36,971 nt of DNA from Prevotella sp. UBA6994. Lineage in GTDB: Bacteria > Bacteroidota > Bacteroidia > Bacteroidales > Bacteroidaceae. The position numbers were made by a program, and so were the translations under genes. The number at the start of each line of letters is the position of its first letter. Within the stretch, counting starts at the first letter, position 1. The notes beneath the pieces were generated by a model that worked only from the letters and a program-made list of their open reading frames with translations, was not told the DNA's origin and did no database searches. Shown piece by piece: positions 1 to 10,000 of this stretch. Location: the NCBI GenBank assembly GCA_002449845.1, contig DJXW01000003.1, forward strand, positions 157,202-194,172, given 5' to 3'.

Positions 1-40
1 TACGGCTTGAAAATGACATGAATGGTTGTGACGAAGGAGG

Positions 41-278
41 ATGCCGTTAGGCATCAGATGTCAGTAGCCAGCCATACAGGTCTGCCGATAGGTAGACCGA
101 AATGGCTGGAAGAAGAATGCCGCAAGCGAAGAACCTTGCCTTTAGGTAAGGGACATATCAAATTTATCGCCTACCTACGGCAGGCATTCCCTCACACCCA
201 ACATTCCTTCCCAGCCATTTCGCCGTACCTATCGGCACGGCTGTATGGCTGGCTACCAACATCTAATGCCTACGGCAT
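41..278. repeat. Long imperfect inverted repeat
   Basis: The left arm (about 41-110) reads atgccgttaggcatcagatg at its outer end and then tagccagccatacag. The right arm (about 211-278) is its imperfect reverse complement, ending atctaatgcctacggcat. The arms share the blocks agccagccatacag, gccgataggta and cgaaatggctgg. The spacer is roughly 100 bp. The right arm runs directly into the 74-bp tandem repeat and shares its ATGCC-TAC-GGCAT core. It could be a degenerate mobile element end or a large cruciform. A 105-codon open frame crossing it is probably not a gene. Confidence 0.7.
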
Positions 279-660
279 TTCCCTTACCCACACAATCATT
301 CACGAACCACACAAACGAATGATTGACACATACATCTAATGCCTATCGCATTTCCCTACCCCCTCAAGCATTCACACCCCACCAATGCAAACGAATGATT
401 GGCACATACATCTAATGCATATCGGCATTTCCCTTACCCACACAATCATTCACGAACCACACAAACGAATGGTTGGCACATACATCTAATGCATATCGGC
501 ATTTCCCTTACCCACACAATCATTCACGAACCACACAAACGAATGGTTGGCACACCATCTAATGCCTATGGCATTTCCCTTACCCAAAACCATTAACAAC
601 CCATCAATGCAAGCGGATGATTGACACACACATCTAATGCCTACGGCATTTTTTTCCACC
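260..660. repeat. Tandem repeat, about 74-bp period
   Basis: The word catctaatgc starts at 260, 333, 409, 483, 556 and 631, giving spacings of 73-76 bp. Each unit holds an ATGCC-NNN-GGCAT small palindrome or a decayed version, then ttcccttaccc, an acaatcattcacg-like stretch, and caaacgaatg(a/g)ttg. Copies starting at 409 and 483 are the most alike. The last copy decays into an A/T-rich stretch before the promoter of the next gene. Together with the inverted repeat, this explains the gene-free 1-800 region. The repeats differ too much and lack unique spacers, so this is not a CRISPR array. Confidence 0.85.
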
Positions 661-811
661 CACAAACATTCATTTACAATTCTATCAATGCATTGGAATT
701 TCGTTTGAATAATTATTCCAAAAAAACAGGAAAAAAGGAGGGAAACAATGTTTTTTGAAAAAAAATATGTAAATAATTGATTTTCATGATACATATATAA
801 GAAAAAATAAT

Positions 812-819
812 TATCTTTG
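812..819 (+). promoter_or_regulatory. Bacteroidetes -7 element upstream of the 881-aa protein gene
   Basis: TATCTTTG matches the TAnnTTTG -7 consensus of the primary sigma factor in Bacteroidetes. It lies 76 bp before the start codon, implying a leader of roughly 70 nt. No clear TTTG is present at the expected -33 distance, so only the -7 box supports the call. Confidence 0.55.
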
Positions 820-895
820 CACGGTTAAGTGTAATCGTAATAATCTACAAACGAAATAAAACAATAATATATTATTAATTAAAACTTAAAACAAT

Positions 896-3541
896 ATGAA
901 CAACAAATTACGTCTATTTCTCCTAACACTGTTGACAGTGTTTGTGAGTGGAGCAAGTTTTGCCGGGGATACCTACTCTATCTCCTTCAATGGCAAAAAC
1001 GAAGGTGACACTAACTTTTTTAGTTGGAATACCAGCAAGCACAACTTCAACACCAAGTTTAAAAATGCTGAGTATGCAGGTATTACCTTCAATAGTGGTT
1101 TGAAGATGGAAGGAGCTACCAATGTTAGCTTCAAATCTACTGCTACTTCAACTGTCACTATCGTTCAATCTACATGGAGTGCCAACACCATTAAATTTGA
1201 TGGTACAGAGTTGGCAGTAGCTGATGCTGTAGCTGGTACTGGCAGTTGTAGAATTTACACCATCAACGATGTTGAAGCTGGTACTCACTCAATCACGAGA
1301 GGCAGTGGTGAAAGTGGAATCTTCTACGTGAGCGTAGAATACACTGGCGCAGCTCTTGAAGTTCTTGCAACTCCAACGATCTCCTTTGACTCTGCTACTG
1401 GCGATGTGACCATTAGCGAAGTTGCTAATGCAAGTTCAATTGTTTATACTACCGATGGAAGTGACCCATCTGCTGATAATGGCCAAACATACGCAGATCC
1501 TTTCACCGTTGAAGACGGAACTACCGTAAAGGCTGTCGCCCTTGGTGATGGTGAAACCTACGCTAACTCAGAAATCGCTGCTGTAGAGGTACTGTTAGAC
1601 ATTACCAGCGTAGCCGCTCCTACATTCAAAGTGGTCTATGGAACAGTTGCCATTGCTTCTGAAACCGCAAAGGCTACCATTGAATATAGTACTGATGGCG
1701 AAAACTTCACTGAGTACACTGGTCCTGTTACATTGCTTGAAGACGGAACCATCTATGCACGTGCTTCACGTGACGGGATTGAATCAGACGTTGCTTCTGT
1801 AGAGGTTACCGCAGTTTCTAAAGGTGATGCTACCAACACTATCGTTTTGACATACGATGCATTTGAAGAGCCTGCTGTAATCGATGGATTCTCTACTATG
1901 GTTGGTAAGGATGCCGCTGAAGGTTACTCTTTGGTATTGTCAGGAAATTCTGAAAAAGCATATTCCGCAGGTGGTCGCGTCAACGACCAAGCTTCCATCA
2001 AGCTTTCTAATGGTGCAGAGAACACGCTCGTATTGCCAAGTGGCGTTTCAGCTACAAGAATTTCTATCTATAGTTATCAAAACGTAACTGCTCAAGGCAG
2101 AGAAAGTGGATGGGCATCTGTTGCTGGTGTAGAAACCAATTATCAAGACATTCCTATGGCAGCTCTCAGCACTGGAGGTTATGACCTTCGTGTATATCCT
2201 TTGACTGGTGAAGAGACTGAAATCAAATTCAAGAATACGGGTGAGCAACTTTGCTTCTACATCGTGCTTGATGTTGTAGAGAACAAGGTTGGTCTCGACG
2301 CAGCATACGACCCTGAGGAGATTAACATGATTTTAGGCGATGAGTTTGATGCTCCTACCCTGACCATTACCAATAAGGCTGGCGAGGCTGTAGAAGGTTT
2401 GACTATTACCTATACAAGCAGCAACGAGGAAGTAGCTACTGTTGACGCAGAAGGTAACATCGCTATCGTAGGTGCTGGTGAGGCTACTATCACAGCCAAG
2501 ACTGAGGCTACCGATGAATATAAGAGCGCAACTGCTACCGTGAAGATTATCGTAACACCAGTACTGAAGGTGACAGAGAATCCTACTGAAGTTGTTTTAA
2601 GCAAGGAAAACGTAGAAGATGGAGAACATCTTTATATGACAGCTAATGGAAAATGGAGAGATTCTGAAAAGACATTCGGTGACTATACGGGTACCTTCAT
2701 GGACATGAAAGCTAATAGAACCATTACCGTAACTGAGAAGGGCGCAATTGCCTTTGAAGTATTTGCTCAAAATGCAACAGCTGGTCGTACATATACTATC
2801 ACCGTAAACGGTGGCGAGGCTACAACTATCACACACAATGGTAATGGCGTAGAGTCTTCTGGCATTATCAATTGTTCTTCTGATCAAATTACGATTACTT
2901 TGGAAGGAACAGATGCTTCTATTTATCCATTGGCAATCAAGTTCTACACCGAGCTTCCTATCTCAGTGAACATCATTGATGTTCCATATGCAACATTGTA
3001 TTATGGTGACAAGGCATTGGTTGTACCTTCTGGTGTGCAAGCTTATACTATCGGCCGTATCGACAGCAAGAACATCGTAAAGAAGGGTACAGAATATGCA
3101 GCTGGTGAGACAATCCCTGCTGGTGAGGCAGTTGTTTTGGAAGGAAAGCCTGGCACATATTCATTTGTTATTGACAATGAATCTACCGCAGCTCCTACAG
3201 AGGGTAACCTCTTGAAGGGTTCTGACGAAGCTGCTCAAACCGAAGGTGGTGACATGTATTACAAGCTTACCGTTAAGGATTGCAACGTTGGTTTCTACTG
3301 GGGTGCTGACAATGGTGCTGCATTCGAGAATGGCGCACACAAGGCATACTTGGCTGTTTCAGGTGCTGCTGCCGCTGCTAACTACTTCGTATTCGACGGT
3401 GAGGCTACAGGCATCAACGCTATTGGCAAGGTGGTTGCTAACAACGGTAAGGTTTACAACTTGCAAGGAATCGAGATGAACGCAGACAACCTGACAAAGG
3501 GTATCTACGTGATCAACGGCAAGAAGGTAGTGATTAAGTAA
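896..3541 (+). CDS. Secreted multidomain Ig-like/CHB_HEX protein with type IX-like C-terminal tail
   Basis: This 881-aa protein starts with a signal peptide (charged start, hydrophobic residues 7-20, cleavage near SFA-GD at 23). Two CHB_HEX_C-like modules follow at about 158-228 and 239-303, recognised by IVYTTDGSDPS and IEYSTDGENF. A BIG2-like bacterial Ig domain lies at about 470-552 (TYTSSNEEVATVD). The last 40 residues read VYNLQGIEM...KGIYVINGKKVVIK. This resembles the short C-terminal sorting tails common in Prevotella surface proteins and fits export by the PorU/PorV system encoded nearby. No catalytic domain is recognised, so its function is unknown; adhesion or glycan contact is possible. 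The start is the only ATG that places the signal peptide correctly. Confidence 0.85.
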   Translation: MNNKLRLFLLTLLTVFVSGASFAGDTYSISFNGKNEGDTNFFSWNTSKHNFNTKFKNAEYAGITFNSGLKMEGATNVSFKSTATSTVTIVQSTWSANTIKFDGTELAVADAVAGTGSCRIYTINDVEAGTHSITRGSGESGIFYVSVEYTGAALEVLATPTISFDSATGDVTISEVANASSIVYTTDGSDPSADNGQTYADPFTVEDGTTVKAVALGDGETYANSEIAAVEVLLDITSVAAPTFKVVYGTVAIASETAKATIEYSTDGENFTEYTGPVTLLEDGTIYARASRDGIESDVASVEVTAVSKGDATNTIVLTYDAFEEPAVIDGFSTMVGKDAAEGYSLVLSGNSEKAYSAGGRVNDQASIKLSNGAENTLVLPSGVSATRISIYSYQNVTAQGRESGWASVAGVETNYQDIPMAALSTGGYDLRVYPLTGEETEIKFKNTGEQLCFYIVLDVVENKVGLDAAYDPEEINMILGDEFDAPTLTITNKAGEAVEGLTITYTSSNEEVATVDAEGNIAIVGAGEATITAKTEATDEYKSATATVKIIVTPVLKVTENPTEVVLSKENVEDGEHLYMTANGKWRDSEKTFGDYTGTFMDMKANRTITVTEKGAIAFEVFAQNATAGRTYTITVNGGEATTITHNGNGVESSGIINCSSDQITITLEGTDASIYPLAIKFYTELPISVNIIDVPYATLYYGDKALVVPSGVQAYTIGRIDSKNIVKKGTEYAAGETIPAGEAVVLEGKPGTYSFVIDNESTAAPTEGNLLKGSDEAAQTEGGDMYYKLTVKDCNVGFYWGADNGAAFENGAHKAYLAVSGAAAAANYFVFDGEATGINAIGKVVANNGKVYNLQGIEMNADNLTKGIYVINGKKVVIK

Positions 3542-3572
3542 TTTCATTCTAACATTCAAAAAACAGATAAAC

Positions 3573-3740
3573 ATGAAAAAGTATATAAAGCCATCAATCG
3601 CTATGGTCAACTATGATGAGTTCATCATGGCAGCTTTGAGTACACACGATGAAGTTGGCGATGGTCAGCTTGGTAAGGGTGCTTTCTTCGAGGAAGAGGA
3701 AGCCGCTCCAGCTGCAAGCCACAGCGTATGGGATGAATAA
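3573..3740 (+). CDS. Small acidic protein (55 aa), unknown
   Basis: The frame opens with MKKYIKPSIAMVNYDEFIMA, passes through GQLGKGAFFEEEEA and ends SVWDE before TAA. It begins 31 bp after the upstream gene and is closed by a strong terminator 29 bp later, so it probably shares the upstream transcript. There is no obvious signal peptide; the first 20 residues are only mildly hydrophobic, and the C-terminal half is strongly acidic. From memory, Bacteroidales genomes carry many small MKKYI.P-type proteins with a MAA motif near residue 20 and an acidic tail, of unknown role. The position and tidy reading frame favour a real gene, although no homology was tested. Confidence 0.6.
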   Translation: MKKYIKPSIAMVNYDEFIMAALSTHDEVGDGQLGKGAFFEEEEAAPAASHSVWDE

Positions 3741-3768
3741 TTCTAAAGAAAATTGAATAACAACCATT

Positions 3769-3831
3769 GTCCACTGAAGGTACGCGCGTACATTATATAT
3801 TATATACGCGTGGGTCTTCAGTGGACTTTTT
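3769..3831 (+). terminator. Rho-independent terminator
   Basis: An 11-bp perfect stem, gtccactgaag (3769-3779) with cttcagtggac (3816-3826), is followed by a T-run. Inside the loop sits a second stem, cgcgta (3785-3790) with tacgcg (3805-3810), around an A/T-only stretch. It ends the transcript of the 881-aa and 55-aa proteins and separates them from the nuclease gene. Confidence 0.85.
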
Positions 3832-3863
3832 AGCTACTTTCACATCACAATAAACTATTCATT

Positions 3864-6266
3864 ATGAATAAAAAGACTTTCGTATCTATCTGCTTGTTGG
3901 CGTTGGCATTCGTCAGCGCAATGGCTCAAGGCCCCAACAATACAAAAACTTATTATCAAGCCGCCAACGGCAAGAAAGGACAGGCATTGAAGACTGCCCT
4001 CTATCAAATCATTACCAAGAAAAGCGTTCCCAGTTATAACGGACTGTTAAACGCATACAAGAAAACCGACGTTAGGAAAGACGGTTACCTGCGCGACTGG
4101 TATTCTAACACCACTCATTACGTGCCTGGTTCATCTTGCGGTCAGTATTCTAAAGAAGGCGACGCATACAATCGCGAACACTTAGTGCCACAGAGTTGGT
4201 TTGACAAAGGTTCGCCCATGAAGAGCGACATCATGCACGTTATTCCCACAGACGGTTACGTAAACAACCGTCGCAGTGCTTACCCCTTGGCAGAAGTGGG
4301 AACTACTACATATACATCCAACAACAACTATAGCAAATTAGGCAAATGCAAGACCAACGGCTATACGGGAACAGTATTTGAACCCAACGATGAAATCAAG
4401 GGAGACATTGCTCGTGTTTACTTCTATATGGCAACCTGCTATGAAGACAAGATTTCCAGTTGGGCAAACAACGCATCTGCAAGTGCCGTCTTTGATGGCA
4501 ATGCTTACCCAGGCTTTAAGAGTTGGTATTTGACCATGCTCATGCGTTGGTCGAAGGAAGACCCAATTGATGAAGTGGAGATTGCGCGTAACAATGCTGT
4601 TGACAGCATTCAGAGCAACCGTAACCCATTCGTGGACTATCCTGGATTGGAAGATTATATCTGGGGAGACAAGAAGACGGAAAACTTCAGTTATGACCAC
4701 TACGAAAATGCCTCTACCATTGTGTTTGCTCCTGCATTCTCTCCAGACGCAGGTACTTACTACAGTGCACAAAACGTAACTATCTCTTGTGCTACGGAAG
4801 GAGCTACCATATACTATGCGTTTGGCAACGCAGCATTTAATGTTTACAACGGCGAAATCATTCCTATCACCACGACCACCACGCTCAAGGCTTATGCTGA
4901 GAAAGACGGAGAGAAGAGTAGTACTGTGGTTTCTACATATATCATCAACGAAGAGGATACTCCTGCTACTGGCAATACATTTGTGAAGGTAACGTCCGCA
5001 AACCAAATTGCCGTGGGCAATGATTATATCCTCGTGTATGAACCTGGTGAAAAGGCAGCAGGAAAATTGAGCGGCAAGATATTAGGAGTGGCAGATGTGA
5101 ACGTTTACGACTACGTTGTTACTCTCGAAGAAAACTCCACTGTTTCAGTGTTTACTTTAGGCGGTTCTGCGAGTGGCTATTCACTGAAGACAGGCAACCA
5201 ATATCTTACTTCCACCACAGCCAAATCATTGTCTTTAAGTTCTACGGAATCCAAGATGTGGAGCATCACCGAGGCTGACAATGGTTATGTAGTAGATGGA
5301 GGAACATTGGGTATCATCCAATATAACACCAATGATCCCCGTTTCCTCAATTACACCTCGAAACAAGGTGCAGCCGTTCTTTATGTAAAGTCAGACATTG
5401 ACACTCGGCAAGATGCCAATATCAGTTACACCACTACAACGTTTGAAGTGGAAGAGGAAAAAGACTTCACGGCACCAACGTTGGGCAATCCCAACAACCT
5501 GACTGGCATTACCTATACGTCAAGCAACGAAGAGGTGGCTATGGTAGATGAAAACACGGGAGCTATCGTTATCGGAAAGCCTGGAACGGCAGTGATTACG
5601 GCGACATTTGCAGGTAACAAAGACTTCAAGGAAGCTACAGCCTCATACACCATTACCGTAACGGAGAAGCCTGACCCAACCATCCCCGTTTCAAACGAAG
5701 TAACATTTGATTTCACCACGGATGGCTACGGAATGCCAGCAGTGAGTGGCGGTTCTGCACCATTTAATACCAATCCCACGACCATCAGCAATGGCATTGT
5801 CTCGCTGACGATGGCTGGCAGTAGTGCATCCCGTTATTGGGTAAACACAGACTCAAGCACCGAGTTGCGTGTCTATAAGGCATGTACCATGACTATCTCT
5901 GTGCCAGATAATTCAAAAATCAAGAAAATTGAATTTGCCGGTACTACTGTTTCAGGCATTCTCAACAACGGCAAGGCTGTTACTACATGGACGGGCAATG
6001 AGCAAGAAGTGACCTTCACCTTCTCAGCTACACAGAAAATCAACACCATCAACGTAACCGTAGAAACACAGCAAAGCGTAGAACGCAAACTTGGCGATGT
6101 GAACGGTGACGGATTGGTAAACATTGCGGATGTAGTGGCTATCGTCAATTATATTTTAGGAAACACACCTGATGTATTCTATGAGGATGCTGCCGACATG
6201 AACGAAGACGGCGACATAAACATCACCGATGCAGTGAGATTGGTGGGAAACATATTGAGTGAATAG
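3864..6266 (+). CDS. Secreted endonuclease I family nuclease with CHB_HEX, Ig-like and dockerin-like modules
   Basis: This 800-aa protein has a signal peptide (residues 1-21, cleavage near AMA-QG). The endonuclease I domain covers about 35-260 and shows NREHLVPQSWF with the likely catalytic His106, then DIMHVIPTDGYVNNRRS (His125, Asn134-135) for metal binding. A CHB_HEX-like module follows at about 291-360. A BIG2-like domain lies at about 535-605 (TYTSSNEEVAMVD). The last 60 residues contain two EF-hand-like dockerin repeats, GDVNGDGLVNIADVVAIVNY and DMNEDGDINITDAVRLV. It should degrade extracellular nucleic acid. The tail differs from the sorting-like tail of its neighbour and more likely folds with calcium or docks to a partner. 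The start follows the upstream terminator; no clear promoter box was found. Confidence 0.9.
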   Translation: MNKKTFVSICLLALAFVSAMAQGPNNTKTYYQAANGKKGQALKTALYQIITKKSVPSYNGLLNAYKKTDVRKDGYLRDWYSNTTHYVPGSSCGQYSKEGDAYNREHLVPQSWFDKGSPMKSDIMHVIPTDGYVNNRRSAYPLAEVGTTTYTSNNNYSKLGKCKTNGYTGTVFEPNDEIKGDIARVYFYMATCYEDKISSWANNASASAVFDGNAYPGFKSWYLTMLMRWSKEDPIDEVEIARNNAVDSIQSNRNPFVDYPGLEDYIWGDKKTENFSYDHYENASTIVFAPAFSPDAGTYYSAQNVTISCATEGATIYYAFGNAAFNVYNGEIIPITTTTTLKAYAEKDGEKSSTVVSTYIINEEDTPATGNTFVKVTSANQIAVGNDYILVYEPGEKAAGKLSGKILGVADVNVYDYVVTLEENSTVSVFTLGGSASGYSLKTGNQYLTSTTAKSLSLSSTESKMWSITEADNGYVVDGGTLGIIQYNTNDPRFLNYTSKQGAAVLYVKSDIDTRQDANISYTTTTFEVEEEKDFTAPTLGNPNNLTGITYTSSNEEVAMVDENTGAIVIGKPGTAVITATFAGNKDFKEATASYTITVTEKPDPTIPVSNEVTFDFTTDGYGMPAVSGGSAPFNTNPTTISNGIVSLTMAGSSASRYWVNTDSSTELRVYKACTMTISVPDNSKIKKIEFAGTTVSGILNNGKAVTTWTGNEQEVTFTFSATQKINTINVTVETQQSVERKLGDVNGDGLVNIADVVAIVNYILGNTPDVFYEDAADMNEDGDINITDAVRLVGNILSE

Positions 6267-6281
6267 AGAAAAATGAAAGAT

Positions 6282-6391
6282 AGGAGTTACAGGAGTTAAG
6301 GGAGTTAAGGAGTTAAGACAAATGTTTTAAAATCAAAGGAAAACTGACAAATGTCTTAACTCCTGAACTACGTTATACTCCTGAACTCCAA
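6282..6391. repeat. Inverted tandem-oligomer repeat (ggagtta type)
   Basis: Several ggagtta(a/c) units in tandem (6282-6320) are followed, after about 30 nt, by the reverse-complement form cttaactcctgaact (6355-6388). The core pair is ggagttaagaca (6309-6320) with tgtcttaactcc (6352-6363). A single-arm relative, aggagttaag, occurs at 7049-7058 just before porU. The transcript could form a hairpin, but no T-run follows, so termination is uncertain. Confidence 0.7.
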
Positions 6392-6409
6392 TAATAAAAG
6401 TTACAAGAA

Positions 6410-7027
6410 ATGAAGATATTTGCCATTGGAATGAATTACGCCTTGCACAATAAAGAGTTGCATGGTACGTTATTAAAGACAGAGGAGCCCGTGATATTCA
6501 CGAAAGCCGACTCAGCATTGCTGAAAGACCACAAGCCGTTTTTCATCCCCGACCATTTAGGGAGAGTGGATTACGAGACGGAAGTGGTAGTGCGCATTTG
6601 CAGGTTAGGCAAGTCAATCCCCGAACGTTTTGCCCATCGCTATTACGATGCGGTAACGGTAGGAATAGACTTCACCGCCCGCGAGTTACAACAAAAGCTT
6701 CGTGAGAAAGGTCGTCCCTGGGAGATATGTAAGGGCTTTGACGGCTCTGCTGCCATTGGCGAGTGGGTGGACATCGAAAAGTTTCGCGACATCCAAGCGA
6801 TACACTTCCACTTAGACATCAACGGCAAGACTGTACAAGAGGGTTGTACAAGCGACATGATGTATAAAGTAGATGAGATTATCGCCTATATCAGTCAGTT
6901 TTTCACCCTCAAGACGGGCGACATCCTATATACGGGAACGCCTGCTGGTGTAGGTCCTGTCCATATCGACGACCATTTGGAAGGTTACTTGGAAGACCGC
7001 AAGGTACTCGACTTTAATTGTAAGTAG
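6410..7027 (+). CDS. Fumarylacetoacetate hydrolase family protein
   Basis: This 205-aa cytosolic protein consists of one FAH domain. The metal ligands expected for the family appear as Glu56 and Glu58 in DYETEVVVRI and Asp87 in GIDFTAR. The conserved late motif GDILYTGTPAGVGPV is present. Members hydrolyse or decarboxylate acylpyruvates and related 2-keto acids; many short bacterial members are acylpyruvases or oxaloacetate tautomerases. The substrate cannot be set from sequence. The protein is at the short end of the family, lacking the extra N-terminal domain. It lies 34 bp before porU with no terminator between them and may be co-transcribed with it. Confidence 0.9.
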   Translation: MKIFAIGMNYALHNKELHGTLLKTEEPVIFTKADSALLKDHKPFFIPDHLGRVDYETEVVVRICRLGKSIPERFAHRYYDAVTVGIDFTARELQQKLREKGRPWEICKGFDGSAAIGEWVDIEKFRDIQAIHFHLDINGKTVQEGCTSDMMYKVDEIIAYISQFFTLKTGDILYTGTPAGVGPVHIDDHLEGYLEDRKVLDFNCK

Positions 7028-7061
7028 TTAAGGAGAAAAAGGAGGCAAGGAGTTAAGATAG

Positions 7062-10000
7062 ATGAAGGCGCATTTCACACATCAGTATATGAATATGGTA
7101 AAGGCATTATTGTTCCTTTACCTCTTGATTTCATTGCCCTTACCTACGAGGGCACAAAGGTTTTACAACCTAACGGCTGATGATGTGGAGATAGATACCC
7201 TCCTACCCCATTTCAGTAGTTCATTCCCCTTGCCCGACGGTTATCAAGACTCCACTTACAACGTTTCTATCGTATATCCCGAATTTATCGACATGTCGGC
7301 TTCCGACATTGCCAAATACAATGCCATATCCGGAGCAGCCCTGCCCAACATACCCACCATCAACCAATGTATAGGCGTCAGCAGGAAGAAAGCCTCGTTG
7401 GAAGTGAGTTTCTGTCCGTTGGTATTCCGCGACAACAAATACCAGATATTGGTTAGTTTCATGCTGAAGGTGGAAAGCAAGGCACTGCCTCGTGCCATAC
7501 GAAAAGCTCAAGCACGAGCCAATGCTTCAGCATCCTCACGCTATGCAGCCCATTCCGTATTGGCTTCGGGAAGATGGGCAAAGATACGGGTTCCGTCATC
7601 TGGCGTGTACCAACTCACTGACGCACTCATCCGTCAAGCAGGGTTCACCGATTTAAATAAGGTGAAGATTTACGGTTATGGCGGAGCACTGCAAAACGAA
7701 CGACTGATTGCCGATGACCTGATTAAATACGACGACCTCAAGGAAGTAGCCACTTGCACATACAATGGCAAGCGACTGTTTTATGCCAAGGGTCCCGTAA
7801 CGTGGAATAGTAATACCACCACCATTCGCACGCGCAATCCTTATTCAGATTACGGATATTACTTGATTACCCAAAACGACAGCACTCCTTTGTCGGTTGA
7901 TTCTGCCGCATTCATCAATTCTTTTTATCCCTCGCCAGATGATTACCACATCCTACATGAAATAGACAATTTCTCATGGTATCATGGAGGGAGAAACTTG
8001 TTTGAGAACACACCCATTAATAATGGTTCATCCAAAACCTACACCCTCAACTCTCCATTAGGCGACGCATCAGGCACGGGAAAGGTGAGCATAGCCGTAT
8101 CTGCAGGAACAGCCAGTCAAGTGAGATTGGAAGTAAACGGTGAGGACAAAGGTACGATGAGCATTACCATCAACAGTTATGACAAAGGTAACGAAAGCAC
8201 TTCTACGTTTACCATCAATGAGGTGAAGGCAAGCAACGACATAAAGATTAGTTGTATCTCTGGTGGTCCCGTGCGTCTTGACTACATCTCTATCACGTTG
8301 ACGAAAGCCAAAGCTGCCCCCAACTTAAATGCCACGACATTCGCTTCGCCCGAATATGTACACAATATCACAAACCAAGACCATCATGCTGATGCTGCCG
8401 CTGATATGATTATCATCATTCCGACATCACAAAAGACACTCACACAAGCACAACGCCTGGCTTCTTTCCATGAAAGTCGTGACAACTTACGAGTACGCAT
8501 CGTGCCAGCCGACGAACTGTTTAATGAGTTCAGCAGCGGTACACCCGATGCCAACGCTTATCGCCGATACCTGAAAATGCTCTACGATAGGGCGGAAGAT
8601 GAGAAAGACATGCCTAAATATTTGTTGCTATTTGGAGACGGAGCATGGGACAACAGGATGAATACGAGCGACTGGAAAACAGCAATGCCCGACGATTATC
8701 TGTTATGCTTTGAAAGCGAAAATTCATTCAATGAAATCTACTGTTACGTAGATGATGGCTTCTATGCCTTGCTCGATGATGGAGAAGGTACCAATCCCAT
8801 GAGTTCGGATAAATTGGACTTAGCAGTGGGAAGATTCCCCGTAACCACGGAAGACGAGGCAAAAATCATGGTTGACAAGACTATCAGCTACGTGGAAAAT
8901 GCGAATGCTGGCTCATGGCAGAACATGTTGGTATTCATGGGTGACGACGGCAACAAAGACATCCACATGAGAGATGTCAATGAGGCTGCCGAGGAAACCT
9001 CTGCCGCACATCCTGGATACATCATCAAGAAAGTAATGTGGGATGCCTATAAGCGAGAGTCTTCTTCCACAGGAAATACTTACCCCGAAGCATCAAAGGA
9101 AATCAAGCAATACCAAGCCAACGGTGCATTGATCATGGATTATGCAGGACACGGACGCGAAGACCAAATGTCGCACGAAAATGTACTGAGGCTCACCGAC
9201 TTTGAATCATTCTCGAATAAGAATCTTCCTTTGTGGATTACCGCATCATGCGACATCATGCCGTGGGATGGTTCATCGTCAACCATCGGTGAGGCAGCGG
9301 TACTGAACAAGAAAGGAGGAGCCGTGGCGTTCTTCGGAACGACCCGCACCGTTTATGCCAACTATAATAAAGTAATCAACAAGTCGTTTGTCAAGCATGT
9401 TCTCGACACCCCCAACGGTAGGAAGAACACGTTGGGCGAAGCGCAGATGCTTGCTAAGAACGAGATGATTATCAAAGGCTTAGACACTACCAACAATAAA
9501 CTGCAATACTCTTTGTTGGGTGACCCAGCCATTTCGCTTAATCTTCCCATGTTGAATGTCATCATCGATTCTATCAATGGCATTCCCACATCATCCACAT
9601 CAGTACGTGCAACCATGAAAGCAGGGTCGATAGCCAAAATCGTTGGACACATTGAAAACGGTAGTGACTTCAGTGGAATTGTGTCTATCACCGTGCGCGA
9701 CTCCAAGGAACTGATTACATGTAAGCAAAATGACAAGACTCCAAAGGAAATGTCTGACGAACCTTTCACGTATTACGACCGTACCAAGACATTATATAAT
9801 GGTAGCGACAGCGTGCGCAATGGCAAGTTCAACATCTCCTTTGCCGTTCCAAAAGACATCAATTACAGTGGTGAGACAGGACTGATCAACGTATATGCCT
9901 TTAACAATTTCCATACACTACTTGCACATGGCGCAAACACTAACTTTACCATCGGTGGAAGTGATGTTTCCGGTAACGATTTGACAGGTCCGTCTATCTA

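Noticed and set aside
22..339. 105-codon plus-strand frame in the repeat tract
   Set aside because: It is built entirely from the inverted and tandem repeats, has repeated peptide words and no recognisable domain.
260..660. Possible CRISPR array
   Set aside because: The whole 74-bp period is repeated, including what would be spacers, and no cas gene is present.
486..794. 102-codon minus-strand frame across the 74-bp repeats
   Set aside because: Its composition mirrors the repeat units, with no promoter and no protein family.
4338..5006. 222-codon antisense frame inside the nuclease gene
   Set aside because: It is a shadow of a well-supported plus-strand gene and has no domain of its own.
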